Shown here: piece by piece, positions 10,601 to 23,515 of the stretch
How the letters are laid out: the number at the start of each line of letters is the position of its first letter
How positions within the stretch are numbered: the stretch's first letter is position 1
NCBI GenBank assembly: GCA_963969395.1
Contig: OZ017805.1
Coordinates: forward strand, 5,456,001 to 5,520,000
Source: Pseudoscleropodium purum
Lineage: Eukaryota > Streptophyta > Bryopsida > Hypnales > Brachytheciaceae
Direction: 5' to 3'
DNA length: 64,000 bases
Translations under genes and position numbers: made by a program
The notes under the pieces: generated by a model
Told to the model about the DNA's origin: nothing
What the model saw: the letters and a program-made list of their open reading frames with translations, nothing else
Databases searched by the model: none

Positions 10601-11794
10601 GGTATAGGTTATATCTAACGTACCTTGGTGCATTTAAATTAGGATGTAGAAGAAAAATATTTTATGAGGAGGTAATTTCTTTCACAATTGATTTATATTT
10701 TTCACTTAAAGCGTATAGGTTATTTTTCACATGCTTTGGTGCATTTAAATAAGGAAGTAGAAAAAAAATAGTAAGAAGAAAGCCCCTTTCACCATTGATT
10801 TCTTTTTTTCACTTAATGGGTATAGGTTACTTGGTGTGTGCCTTGGTGCATTTAAATTAGGAGGTAGAAAAACAATTATCGTAAGAAGAAAGTCCCTTTT
10901 TCCATTGATTGATAGTTTTCATTTATATAGTATAAGTTACTTGATTTTTATATTCCGCTGAAAGGGTATAGGTTATTTTTCACATGCCTTGGTGCATTTA
11001 AATTAGGAAGTAGGAAAAAAAAATTCATGTGGAGGAAGTCCCTTTCAGAATTGACTTCTTTTTTTCACTTAAAAGGTACAAGTTATTTCTAACGTACCTT
11101 GGTGCATTTAAATTAGGATGTAGAAAAAAATATATATCGTGAGGAGGTAATCCCTTTCACAATTGATTTTTATTTTTTACTTAAAGCATATAGGTTATTT
11201 TTCACATGTCTTGGTGCATTTAAATTAGGAAGTAGGAAAAAAAATATTGTAAGATAGCCCTTTTCACCATTGATTTTTTGTTTTTGTTTAAAGATGATAG
11301 GTTATTTTTCACATGCCTTGGTGCATTTAATTTAGTAAGTTGAAAAGAAAAATATTATGAGAAAGAAGTCCCTTTCACCATTGATTTTTCTTCTTCACTT
11401 AAAGGGTATAGGTTACTTGTCATGTGCCTTGGTGCATTTAAATTAGGAAGTAGAAAAAAAAACATTGTATGAAGAAAGTCCCTTTCACCATTCTTTGATA
11501 ATTTTCATTATACATTATAGGTTACTTGATTTTTATATTCCTCTTAAAGGGTATAGGTTACTTTTCACATGCCTTGGTGCATTTAAATTAGGAAGTAGAA
11601 AAAGAATATCATGAGAAGGAAGTTTCTTTTACCATTGATTTCTTTTTTTTTCACTTAAAAGGTATAGGTTATTTTTCAAGTGCCTTTGTACATTTAAATT
11701 AGGAAGTAGAAAAAAGAATTTTATGAAGAGGAAGTCCCTTTCACTGTTGATTTTTTTTTTCACTTAAAGAGTATAGGTTATTTCTAACATACCT
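7670..11794. repeat. ~110-bp satellite array, block 2 (about 37 units)
   Basis: This continues block 1 after the insertion, beginning with the duplicated acatg and ccttggtacatttaaa. Unit length is mostly 108-115 bp. Two main variants occur: one with ACCATTGATTTC plus TTCACTTAAAGGGTATAGG, the other with a tatagttttcatttatac segment in the same place. The conserved parts are the TGCCTTGGTGCATTTAAATTAGGAAG box and the GTCCCTTTCACCATTGA box. ORFs of 60-131 codons in this block (for example near 8103-8456 and 9370-9765) are repeat translations. No gene is supported. Confidence 0.9.
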
Positions 11795-14700
11795 TGTCAG
11801 ACACGCAATCTAGGTGTAAGTATCCTTACATACAAAAATGTAGTAAGATGACACGAAATATTGTCCCAGGAGATTCTAGTGATGTTCTCCCAAACTTCTA
11901 TATTTGGATTGTCTCTTTTTTCTCTTCCACCTACTTTCTTCTTCTCTTTTCCGGATTCAACTATTATCTAGATTTCAATCCAGATCCAGTATCACTCGGT
12001 TTCCGATTATGTTTTTTTAATGTACTAGTTTTCAATTTCTCTGTTTTACCATCAAAGGGTCCGCTATTGATCTTTCAAGGAGTAGGGACTTCACCCCTCT
12101 AGTTTCTCACACTTTCTAGTCCTACTAAAATAAAACACCTAAGCAACTCAAGGTATTGCAGCAGAGAGGAAAGCTCTGTATCCTCATAGCTTTCCGAATG
12201 GCTTATCCGGCAAGCAGGTCACTCAGAACTATACTCACTCCCCTCCACTACAACGACAGATGACAAGTATCTAGAATCAACAAAGGGTAGTCTTTCTAGC
12301 TATTAGATGGATCTTGAGAATAGGAATTTCCACTGGAGGTCACTAATCTCCGCATAGAAACAAGTCTAATTCCGAAACTGCTTTCACACCATTCTTTGGT
12401 TTAACTGGATTATCGTTTTGGTAGTTCAAAGAAATCACGCACAAGTCCTCATTCACAAATCCAACACTATTACAAATATACTCCCTCAATCTAATCAAGT
12501 TACCTACAATCAGGATTCCTCCTCATCCATCCTTACATCTCATCACTCCAATAAATAAACCAACACAATCCATATACAGATGTTGGAGCCAAAATGTCCA
12601 TTAGGTGGCTCAAATTACAAAAGGGAATGAAATACAATTGGATAAGTGCTATGATGGAATGAGAGGGCAACAAACTTGCCCACCTTTAAAACCAAACTTA
12701 AAACCAAAGTCAACACCAAAAAGCCAGAAAGGCGCCCTAAAAACCAAGGCAACTACATAATGAACATCCCGAGATATTTAGAAAGTTTGCAACCTAGTTG
12801 TCCCTAGAAATCCGGAATCCATGCCCATGCTAAAAAAACCTATTCCAAAATCTAAAAATAAAAAATCCTAACTAACTAAAGGCACCCTAGTGGCTACCTC
12901 CCCCTACGTGCTTTCTTCAAGTTGCTTCTGCTTTTATTCCCTAGTGACTTCACAATAGCCTTCACTGGAGTAGTCCAGGTTGCTTGCCGAATCTAAGGCT
13001 AGCACTAATCTTCCGAAGGCAATTCTTCTTTATTCTTCTCTATCTTGGATCCAGATTTAAGCTCCTCTTCATCTAAATCCACAATCTCTTGAATCTCTTG
13101 TTTCTTTGCTTGCAATGAATCGCTCAACTCAATCTTTGTACGGTTCCACTTTGGTGACGGCTGTTGCATATGCAAGAAATCTTCCGGATTTGTCATAGCA
13201 CCAATCTAGTCATCAAGATTGCTACAAATGTTCAATTTGGGCGTCTTAAACTTTCCAGCTGTGACTCTCCCAAGTGGTGGAAGAATTGGGACGGTGGCTC
13301 CTTGCTCTACCGAAACAGACTCTTTCTTTGGCTTAGGTACCATTTACTTTGTTGGAATCCGCGCTTGGCTAATTGGAGGACTGACAACTAGAGTAAGAAT
13401 AAACTTAACCCTTCCAATTGTGGCTAAACTAGAATACTAGAAGTCTGCCAGACTGGAGTCTATCAAATTGGAGTCTACTTAACCATAGTATCCTAGAATA
13501 TGTTTTTAGAGACTTTCAAAAATCCTTCTAAGTATATGGCTATTTTTGGATCCAAGTATCCTTGTAACATGTGCATCTCCTTCAAGAAAACTTCGATTTG
13601 GACTTCAAAGTCGACTAGGATCATGACCATCTTGGACTCAATCATGTGGCCTTCTTTCTCCAACTAGGTAGTGTAGAGGTTAGCTCTAATTACTGTATAC
13701 TCTAAAACCATTACTAGTTCCTTCAAGCCATGGATGAGTTAGAGAGCACACGCTTCCTTTTGCCTTACCGAATTCAATTCTCCCTCCGTCCACTCTAATT
13801 GGGATTTGAGGTCATCTCGTTCTTTCTCCAAATTCTAAATCTACCCCTCCTTCCCATGTAACTCTTCTGGATCCGGTCATTTCTAGATCTCATCCAAAAT
13901 TTGGTTTGGATTCACCTTCAACTCGCCCAAAATATGGAGTAAGAAATTTGCCATATTGCCAAGCATTTACTAGACTTTCTGCATCTACTAAAATCTGGTT
14001 TTGAAGAAATTCGGGTCTTCTTGCAAATCTGAAAGTTGGTTGGGCTCCTCTCTACCCAAAGTTGGCACCTTCCCTTGTGCAACCAAATTTGTGGACTTCC
14101 GTCCCTTATGCCCTACAACTTCATCATCTTCTTCCGGTTATCCTCCTTCCTTGGAATCCTCCTCTTCCACTTCATCCATCAAGCCATACTTTAGGATCTC
14201 GACTCCGATGTTGTACTAGATTGTCTCTTGACCATTTAAGACTTCTTTGTGATGGTAGAGGTGGAACAAATATGCGGTGATAGGATTGTACTTTGCCTTT
14301 AACACGTGATCAGCTAGTTTGGATACTACGCCTTAAATCACTCTCCCCCAATGCCCAACCTCATCTTCCAATGCTCCAAAGATGGTGTTAGCCATCATGA
14401 CCATAACTCGGGTCAACTTTCCCACATACATGATTGGAATAAAAAATTCTAACACCCTTCTATGTCTCTCACCCTTGTAGTCACTAATAGTGTAACCCTC
14501 CTTTGCATGAGCTTGACTTCGGAACTTTCCACTCACATACTTATCCGATCTAGAAGCTAATCCAAATCTAGTCTTCTTGAATGAATAGACACATGTCCAA
14601 GCTACGGATCGACCCCTCACTATCAACTCGTATTGGTTCGGAGCCCCATAAATGAGCTCCTGGATCATTTCTTTGTTCTTCATGCTCCATAGCCTTTAGA

Positions 14701-15310
14701 TAAGCCCAACGCACCCTATGCACATTAGATCCGCTTTTAGCTATTGTTAGCTGGCCGAATCGGAAGGAATGATTGGACAGACCATCCGAGCTATAATTAC
14801 TGACTTACATGGAGGCGGATTGCCACCTTCCGCCATGAATCATGAACACTTGAAAATCTAAATCCAGTGCAAATGGCACCGTCCTCTCCTTTCTCTCCTT
14901 AACACGGTCGCTAACTCACCACTCTTTCTCTCAACTACACGTCCAAAGAGTTCAACAAATGGAGAGGGAGAAGAATGGGGTGGCACTGGATTTAAATACC
15001 TAAAGTGCAGCCAATAGTTCCCGATAGGAAATGGATAGGAGATTGTTCCTATAACACTACCCTAATTCCCTAGACTAGAACCCTATGTCATAGGTCCCTT
15101 AAATTTGAGACTTTTCCGGATTTTGGATCCGTCTTAAATCCAATTCTGTAACATCCGTAGTGATTCTAGCAATCTAGAAACTAGCTATTCTAAGAATAGT
15201 ACTAATGGAGTCGGAATCCCTATGGGTTACCAAAAAAAATAAAAAATTGTAAGATTATTTAACTCTATTCTAGCCTAATTCTATCTAGATTGAGTTTCCG
15301 TATTCCCACA
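11795..15310 (-). mobile_element. LTR-like element, copy 3 (decayed, full length)
   Basis: A minus-strand relative of the intact copy, 3.5 kb long and also embedded in the satellite. On the minus strand it starts TGTGGGAATACGG at 15310 and ends GTGTCTGACA at 11795, matching the end of copy 2 (gtgctgcgaca). The N-terminal coding block, the leader and the 3' block around gatggtaaaacagag are shared with copy 2. I find no 5-bp duplication: the left flank stops at aacatacct and the right resumes at aaagtccctt, about 55 bp further along the satellite unit. Later deletion or unequal exchange in the array is likely. Confidence 0.75.
13005..14836 (-). pseudogene. Broken coding region of LTR-like element copy 3
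   Basis: The start ATG lies at 14836 (minus strand), followed by MAEGGNPPP and then CPIIPSD, DLMCIGCVGL, NQYELIVRG, KKTRFGLASRSDKYVSGKF, ERHRRVLEFFIP, TRVMVMMANTIFGALED and YLFHLYHHKEVLN. These blocks align in order with the 552-aa protein. Stops occur after GRVI, before the ASxQ block and in the acidic linker. An open stretch of 116 codons (14683-14333) covers the most conserved part. The last 63 codons (13196-13005), rich in Glu and Lys, probably represent the C-terminus. It is clearly a pseudogene. Confidence 0.75.
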
Positions 15311-15483
15311 AAAGTCCCTTGTACCATTGATTTCTTTTTTTCTTGAAGGGTATAGGTTACTTGTCTCGTGCCTTAATATGTTTAATGTAAGAAGTAGAAA
15401 TAAAAAATATTGTAAGAAGCAAGTCCCTTTCACCATTGATTTCTTTTTTTCACTTAAAGGGTATAGGTTATTTTTCACATGCC
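15311..15483. repeat. ~110-bp satellite array, block 3 (about 1.6 units)
   Basis: The satellite resumes with agtcccttgtaccattgatttc and contains a second ccctttcaccattgatttc near 15425 and gggtataggttatttttcac near 15458. It breaks off abruptly at catgcct before unrelated DNA at 15484. It marks the right edge of the array. Confidence 0.85.
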
Positions 15484-16044
15484 TCCACTATCATCAAAGT
15501 GGAGGCCGTGCTTCCAACTCCAATGACTGTAGGTCTCTAGATTGACTTGCGGTGTCTTCGGCTAGCTTTACTACGTTCAGAAGTCGTGACATTCTATTTT
15601 TTAGAGTTGGATCATACTTGACCAAGTTTGGTGACTCTGCTACGTGTGGAAGTGATTGCAGATGTGAATTGTTTAGGCTGTACTACCTATTGGTTGACTT
15701 TGCAAAATAGGGCGCTCTACTAATGGTTGCTTCTTGACTGTTTATAGCACCTAGTAGTAGAGTGTCTACCAAGTTAGTCTAAGCCTCTTGGCATTAGACT
15801 TGGCCATGTTGTCCAACCAGGGAATGTATCCTAATTTCTCCTAGTCTTTGCTGAGAGATTCCATTTGAGATCCCTCCTGAAATGAAATAAGGTTATTAAT
15901 GTCAAACTTCCTATAGAAAGAATTGACATTAATCACTATTGAATGGAAGTATTCTTTTTCTTTTCCTTCATTGTCTACCTCTTGAAGGGTCATGATGACG
16001 TAATCTTTTTGGTGATCTTCAATGAGAGTTACTTTCTCCTTCAT
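15484..16044 (-). pseudogene. Decayed transposon-like coding sequence, unknown family
   Basis: On the minus strand an ATG at 16044 opens a 67-codon frame (MKEKVTLIEDHQKDYVIMTL, then FHSIVINVNSFYRKFDI). After the stop the same frame continues sensibly (EKLGYIPWLDNMAKSNAKRL, then TVKKQPLVERPILQ) with only nonsense codons, down to the satellite boundary. The block truncates exactly where the satellite ends. Palindromes of the 23-bp family lie upstream of it (16.53-16.86 kb), the same arrangement as at the other transposon relics in this window. No family is recognised. Confidence 0.4.
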
Positions 16045-16925
16045 GTTCCACGATACGTAGGTTGTTTTTTCCTAGGGATAGTACCAGAGGTAGACATAGT
16101 CCTTCTATCTATTTACGCTCAAGCTCTAGATTGCAATGTGCTCCTTAAATTCCCACAACGTATCATAATTATTCGACATTTCTTCAATAAATGGTGTGTC
16201 TTTAGACGGATTTGTAAACGATTCCTATGATGTAGTGTAGCGTTGTAGTCATATTTGTTGTCATTCTCCATTTGACTAATCTGATGACAGAATTAACAAA
16301 TACATGATTAGTGAAAGGTATCATTGACTCAAGAATAATGAATTCCTTCATTTCTTCATAGAACTTACAAAGTTCCTACAAGAGATAATTCTTTTTCAAT
16401 AGTTGGTTTATATTGAAAATAGGATTTTAAATACGTAAAGAATCTCTTATTGTCAAATTGAAGATATCTTTGTTAATGTAAATGTTCTTTTCTTACTATA
16501 ATTAAAGTCAACAATTTGTGTTTGTTTTACTTATTGTCAAGTTAATGATAATATAGGTTGTCTTGAATGTGTAAAATAAATTACATTATCATCAACTCGA
16601 TGATATGAAATTTCTTTGTATTAAAATCAAATAGAACCACAGCATGTAAAGATAATTTCTAGTCGGGCTAATAAACAAAGGTTCCTAGATGTTTTGTTTT
16701 AGTAATCATTTAGCAAATGCAGGAACTACTTATTGTTGGGTTGATGATATTGTACTTTTAAATATTGTGGGTTTGGGATTCTTTAACAAACTTTACAAAA
16801 ATTTAGTTTTAAAATGGAATAAGCTAAATTTGAAATTTTATTGTCAACTCGAGGATATATGTATCCTTGAATTGAAAATACACATTACTTTTACATGCTC
16901 TATCAAACTACGTTGTCCATGAATT
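16045..16925. repeat. Leader-like region with scattered 23-bp palindromes
   Basis: AT-rich DNA upstream (minus sense) of the decayed coding region at 15484-16044. It contains at least three degenerate palindromes of the ATTATCCTCGA-N-TCGAGGATAAT family: 16532-16553, 16585-16606 and 16839-16860. No convincing gene is present. Confidence 0.5.
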
Positions 16926-19502
16926 GAAATAGACTTAGACAGTACATTTTTTACATATAGAGACCTAGAACTTGGCAAATAGTTATTATGAGGTCGAGGC
17001 TAAAACAAATGTGATTCCATATGTTCAAAACCCTAAATTCAACTAAGAGAATTCTTACTTGGGCTAGTATTTTGTGCAAAAATCCTAATATTGTAGAAGA
17101 AAAAGTTTGTAGCTCCTCAATTGACAATTACAAAACCTAGAAATTTAGAAAAAGAAATGAAAAACATGACAACAATGCAAAAACCAATCACAATTAAATC
17201 CTTACTACGCTACAACTAAGGTCTAGAACAATTCATACTCAAAAATACAAAAAAAAAAAACTCTAGTTTTTCTAAAACCCTAAACCCTAATAAATTTTAC
17301 TTTTTAAGTTCTTCTAGATTGTGCACACTAGACCATGGGAAGAGAATACTCAAAAACACAAAATAACATAATTGTACTTCTTCTAAAATCCTAAACCTTG
17401 TTGAATTTCACATTTCAAGTTCTTCAAGACTATGCACATTGGGCCATGGAAGAAAAGCACAAAGAAAAAGAATCGCAAAACTGCCAATAAAGAACTTTCC
17501 AAAACAAAAACTCAACATTTGCAACTTTTTAGATAGGCAAAATAAGATAAGAACTTTTGCACCTAGATTTAGACTATGTTGTTCATCTAATGGAGTTGCA
17601 AACTATGAACTACAAAAATAGTAAAAGAGAACATCAATTTTGGAAAACAAAGAACCAAAGACTTAAAATTGAACAAAAACTCATCATCAAATGGATTGAA
17701 CTTTGAAGTTCAAGCAAGAAGTTTGAAAACTCACTTATGCCTTGGAACTTTAGAAATGAGAAGTAGATGACAACACAAACCATGGTGGCACTTCCTCCCT
17801 TGAACAAGAACAAGAAAGTTAAGAACTTCATAAATGAGAAGCAGATGATAGTATAAACTGTGGTAGTGCTCCCTCCCCTGAACAAGAACAAGAAAGTTGA
17901 GAACAAGAAAAAACAAATTAGAGAATGCGTGGCGGTGATCCCTCTACAACCGTCAAACAAGTAATTAACAAAGTTATACTACCACCTCCCTCACCGTCCA
18001 CCTTCTGCAAATACAAGCCTAAATCGCCTGCGCACTCAAAGAAGTGCATAGACTTCAAAGCGCTGCCTCCACACTCATAGTTTAGATGTCCAATTGCCCA
18101 ATTGTTGAGTTATTCAAACTCTATAGTCCTCCACAAATTGCCCAACCTGCAAGCCCACATTCCATGCCCAATTGCTTCAATTGCTAGGAGCAGAAACTAA
18201 AAAATTATGAAACCGACTCAATTACAATAGAAGATGCCAAGCGAAGGAGGAAGAAACTGACAATAGAAGATGTGGAGCTCGCGGGGTGGAGGAAGATGAC
18301 CTCCCAGAGCAAAACCGAGCCGCCATTTTCCTACCCGATGCTACAGTTCGGTAACCGAACCTCATGTCAAGCTTAGTCATACCAAAGCGCAAGTTTGGAA
18401 GCCCGGACATGGTCTACCAAACCTTCAACAATTCCACCAAACTTTCTAAAAGCACACCAGATCTTCTAAAAGTCCACCAAATCTCTTTGAGCCCATGAAA
18501 CCATTTTTTCTTGTTATTTTTTTATTAGAATGCCATAATGGCAATACAAAAATTACATGGTTACTTTCAAGTTTGTCATTCATCCACATATTGGATAGAA
18601 AATGCCATAGCAGCACATATCACATATATTGAATTTTGCTTTTATATATTCTTTGGCCATTTCATCCAATTTTATTTTATGATTGGAAGAATTTTGGCAA
18701 TTTAATCCAAAATTTTATTATTTATATTCTAATGGCTTTGTGCCAAGTCAACTATTGGGGAGCAATTTCACGACAAATTGCCTGAAAAATAGTTCTAAAA
18801 ATATACTCAAACTAACATCCAAAAAAATATGGAATGGTGGAGTGAACCGGGAGTGACTTGGAAATAAAAATGGTTTGGATATTAGAGTGACATGATCTAA
18901 TTCCCAAAACCTTTTGCAAATTATCCTAAACCATAATAGATGCTAGAAATATAGAAATGTAACTATGTGAAGTTGACAACAAAGTTTTGGGTACAATTAC
19001 ATTATAGAATAAGTCAAGTAACAATACACTGAACGATTTGAAGCCAAGAAAATGACCAATAGTATTTCATTAATATTTTCAAGGCAAAAATTTACACTTT
19101 GTTTATAGAAACAAAAGAATTCTAGAATGCAAAATTAACTTTTTATTATAGACTTTAAGATACCAACGTTCTTAGAATAGAGAAGTTGCCAAATTTTGGA
19201 TGCCAAACAACAACACAGGTATATAAATGAATCATTGTTCAGGACTTGAATTTTTATGTTTTCTTATAAAATATAATACGTACCTCCTATTAAAATTTTG
19301 AATTTTTTCTCATAAAAGATCATAACTACCACTTCTTAAAAAATTAAACCTCTATTTTATCAAAATCACCTATATGTTCAAAGACAATGGTTATTCACAT
19401 TTAACCCAAAACTATGACTACATTTCTTCTTGAAGAAGAGGTGTCATAATCTAAACCTTGAATTTAATTTGTTTTGTCTAATTAAAAATGTAATCTTCTC
19501 TT

Positions 19503-19503
<1 letters not shown>
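16926..19503. other. AT-rich intergenic DNA with two short duplications
   Basis: I see no gene in this stretch. A segment of about 112 bp is duplicated (near 17274 and 17384), each copy carrying a cctaaacc run and an agttcttc(t/a)aga block; the first contains ccctaaaccctaa, two plant telomere-type units. A 77-bp unit is tandemly duplicated at 17747-17901 (aatgagaagtagatgac / aatgagaagcagatgat and ttgaacaagaacaagaaagtt). Short ORFs over these repeats are not genes. Confidence 0.5.
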
Positions 19504-19552
<49 letters not shown>

Positions 19553-19645
19553 TATATATATAGATATATATATATATAGATATATATATATATAGATATA
19601 TATATATATAGATATATATATATATAGATATATATATATATATAA
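19504..19645. repeat. (AT)n microsatellite with periodic GATA interruptions
   Basis: About 140 bp of alternating AT. The first 46 bp are nearly pure; the rest is interrupted by a G roughly every 12-18 bases (gatatatatatata). Confidence 0.95.
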
Positions 19646-19998
19646 CTATAGAATTTGGTGCTTTAATATGAATAATAGTTTAGTGCTAATTATTTTTTAA
19701 ATTATATATTAATGAAAATCCTCCACAAAATCAATAATTTCACAAATTTCTTTATGTAAGAACTAAAGTAGAGGATCCATGAAGCTTCTATTTATTACCC
19801 ATTAAAGGACAAGAAATAACACTTACAAGCATATTCCAATTTTTATGAATTTGCAAACCAATACCATTAAACAGTGCAAATTTTATTTTAAAGGTTGTAG
19901 TTCATTTTAAAATAAACAATCTTTAATTAAAATTGTAAGGAGTTTTGGGTTTCCCTTGATTGATGTAATGATTTTGTACTTTTTCAAAACTTTGCCAC

Positions 19999-21500
19999 GA
20001 ATTTGTTGAAGGCAAAAGATTCCAAAAAATTGAAGAAGTTGGACATATTGTGACACAATAGAATCCTTAACTCTACATTGTAAATCTTAAACCATGAACC
20101 CTACAAAATATGTATAATTTTTTTTCCTAAGTGCAAGAGCGAAATCATTCATAAAGTTCTATGTATTGAAGGATCATGGTTGAAGGATGATAGTGCACTA
20201 AGATGGATCGTAATCATCTTAGTCTACATGTCAAGCTATGCTTTTGGTCTTTCTATTGAATATTGTAAAAGTCATAAGTTAAAAAAATAAAACTCCTAAA
20301 ATCCAAACCCTACAAATGAACCATATTATAGAGAAGGATGAATTAATTGATTGTATGTCATCATATTCACTAAAAATCATTTAAAACCTTTAGTTTGAAA
20401 TAATGACATGAAAGTCATGACTTTTCTTGTTTTCTTGAAAAAAAAGTTTGAAAGAAAATAGTGATTGGTTGAATTTAGTTTCCGAAATTTCCAAATCAAA
20501 AAATGCATCTATCATAACAAAATCATACCTTAAATAAAAAATTGTAATTGTGAAACTCTTATAAAAATGATAAACAATCAACAATCTTATTTTATGTCCC
20601 ATGCTATCACCTTTTTAGTCAATGTCTATTTCTATTTTTGATAAAATGAATACTATAATTTTTTTGCTTATATAAAAAGTGAACTAATTTAGCATTAGTT
20701 TCAACTTAAAATGAAACAAGAAGTTTGAATTTTTCTCTGAATAAGTGATAATAGTTCATAAAAACATTTCAAAATAGTAGTAGTAGGCATTTGCGTAAGA
20801 CTGAATGTCCTAAAGTACTTCAAACCATAATAACTAATTGATTTACATCTTAGACATTATTATAGGACAAATGGGGCAATAACTACTAACCTTCATGAGT
20901 TCATGTACTACATGATGATACTTAATGTCTCTCACATGAGAAGTAGCATTCAATCATGGTGATTATTGTAGAGAAATGATATGAAGTGTGCCACCATTGT
21001 ATGTTGGGAGACCATGATGAAGGATTCCATCATTAACTTTGAGTGCCATCATAAAAACATTATGGTCCTCTAAAGTCTAATAAATGAGTGCTAGCCATTT
21101 TTTGTATACTATAATTGGTATTTGATCCAAATAACATAGTTAAAAAGGCTTAGATTTCTTCATTTAAAAATGGAAGAGATTTTAACCCCTAATAGGAAGA
21201 GTAAGTTTTTCATCAAATTTTAAATATTTTGAATAGGTGGAATATATGAAACTCCTATTTCAATTTAAAATGCATCAAAATGTAAATAAATACAAAAATG
21301 TAATCTAAAATCTCATATGTTCAACCATAATCCTTCAATACATAGAACTTCATAAACAAATTAGTTCTTGTACGTAGGAAAAAATTATAGATATTCGTAG
21401 GGTTCATGGTTTAAGGTTTATAATTTACGGTTAAGGATTCTACCATGTTACTATATGTCCAACTTCTTTAATTTTTTGGAATTTTACTTGGAACAAATTC
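19999..21500. repeat. Long inverted repeat, ~185-bp arms, ~1.14-kb spacer
   Basis: The left arm (19999-20183) and right arm (21320-21500) are reverse complements at roughly 75-80% identity by eye. Shared blocks include ccaaaaaattgaagaagttggacata, taaaccatgaaccctac and agttctatgtattgaagga. The spacer is AT-rich and carries no recognisable gene. This looks like an old foldback element or a DNA transposon with long terminal inverted repeats. Termini and target duplication were not found. No gene is seen elsewhere between 19646 and 21843. Confidence 0.6.
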
Positions 21501-21851
21501 CATGACTTCTTTTCATATGCCCATTAAACTACTAAGAAGGATGTTCTATTCATTCCATATACACAAAATGCCCAAATTTTTTTTGCAAATTATGTAAATC
21601 ATTTATTGAATTTGATTTGAATCAATCTACGATTCTTTTAAATGGTAAAATTTGGTACATTTCATTTTGTCTATTAATTTCAACTAAAGAAACTCTCTAT
21701 AGATTCTATCAAATATTGAACAAATTTTGCTACATTAGAACATATCTTCTAAATTAATCATGGAAATATAAATTGCAAAACTACACATTCTCTTGGAATA
21801 TGTATTTTGTATCACACATTCTTATAGAAAATACACTATAAACCTATGGAA

Positions 21852-21986
21852 CAGGGTTGACAAATCTCTACGTCCACCCGAAAAAGGTGTTTATAACCCG
21901 GACATCCGGACGGGGCGGACAGCGTCCGCGATTGTCAGCGGATGCTGCGGACACAGCGTCCGCGTCCGGACGTCCTGTCAACCCTG
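21852..21986. mobile_element. 135-bp hAT-type MITE, GC-rich
   Basis: The termini are CAGGGTTGACA and TGTCAACCCTG, an 11-bp perfect terminal inverted repeat. They are flanked by a perfect 8-bp direct duplication, ctatggaa (21844-21851 and 21987-21994). An 8-bp duplication and CAGGG-type ends are classic for hAT transposons. The interior is very GC-rich in an AT-rich setting and holds nested self-complementary blocks (gcggacagcgtccgc; tccggacgtcc). It is too small to encode anything. The perfect ends and duplication suggest a fairly recent insertion. Confidence 0.9.
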
Positions 21987-21994
21987 CTATGGAA

Positions 21995-23515
21995 GGATTC
22001 ATATTTAGAAAAACTCAAAATAATTTGGCTTATTTTTACATGCTTGGAATGTTATTGTATTAATAATATATGATTTACATTCTTTGGAGTTCTTAAGATG
22101 GTTAGATTTCTCCATATTGAATAATGTGAGACAATTTGTAGTCTTACATTATCTTTAATTTTACATTTAAATGGTAATTAGTGTTTAAAATTGAAATCTT
22201 TGGGTAAATTCAAACTTTAACCCTTTAGTAACCAATTGACCACTTTTTGGTCTAATCTTGGATTCTCTATCTTTTACTACCCTCAATACAATGTATTTGA
22301 AAAAAATGAAAGATCAACACAAATATAGCTTCAACATGCGCTGTAAACAAATCTAATTTTTTTAAATGATTTTTTAAAATGAATTGTGGAGGCATGTTTC
22401 AAAAGTTAATATAGATAAGAATGTATTATGTTGCTTCACTTGAAGGCTAATTTGTTGCATCGCCCCCCAAATCAACCACGGTCACTAAAGGCTTAATATA
22501 TAAAACCATTCATAGAACTTTGATTTTGTAAAGTTTGACATGTTCATTATTTTTTTAATAAATTCGAGGTCTCAACTAATACAACTATAGTGTTATAATG
22601 TCCATTTCCTCTCAATTTAACAAATATGACCATGAAAAAAATAAAAAAATCTAAATGCGGCATGCTTACAACTAGTGGACCCCCCAAAGTAGAAATTTGG
22701 CCAACCAAATTCTGTGCTGACACCTTTGAATTTGAGAGAAACGACCAATAACAATAAATGTAGTTGTATATGCAAATTTAATGACGTTGTCTCTAAAGAA
22801 GTCAACAATTAGTATTAATGAGAGGCAAAGAAATGTAGGCTTTTTGCCATGATTTAGTGGCAGCACCCAAAAATCTGGCCTACAATTTAGGTGAAGTATT
22901 TCTAGGAAAAGGACCACAGTCATTCCTTTTTGTCAAACATTTTTCTACCATACAACCTGCCAAAGGAATCTGGAAAAGCAATGAGAATTACAAGCGCCTT
23001 TTATTTTTGAACTTCTAGCGCTTCAATATTTCGCACCACTTTGGTATCAACAAATGCATCGTCTCTTTTGCCAACCTGTTATACTGACTTGAACTTGCAT
23101 AACATTTTGCTTTGCAAACAACTTTGCCACTGCCATTGCTTTCATTGTTCTATTGATCCTCTTTCTTCTCCTTAGACACCTTTGTGCATTTCTTTCTTGC
23201 AAGTTTTTGATTACATAATTTGCAAAGTTCACTGCACTGATGGACAAGGCTTGCTAGTAAGTTGTCTTTTGCTTTCTTTGGTTTTTGTAGGAAGTGGTAG
23301 TAGCCCTTTCCCTGTTTCTATAGTTCGTGGAAATGAGTAATGCTTTAGACAATAGTTTTGCATAATAGCTACCTTAAGTTGTAGAAGCTTGTGATTGTAT
23401 TATAGCAAACGCAAGTGTATTTCATCAGGCCATTGTAATACTGAGGCATGATTCTATCTGATTTTTTTGTTGTAAATTACAGAATCTTATTTTACTGGAC
23501 AATCAATAAACACAA
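21995..23515. other. AT-rich intergenic DNA, no gene seen
   Basis: Short ORFs of 63-83 codons on the minus strand (22617-23247) have no family features. From about 22950 the base composition becomes slightly less AT-rich and leader-like, which may be the 5' untranslated region of the transposon copy that follows. Confidence 0.35.
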
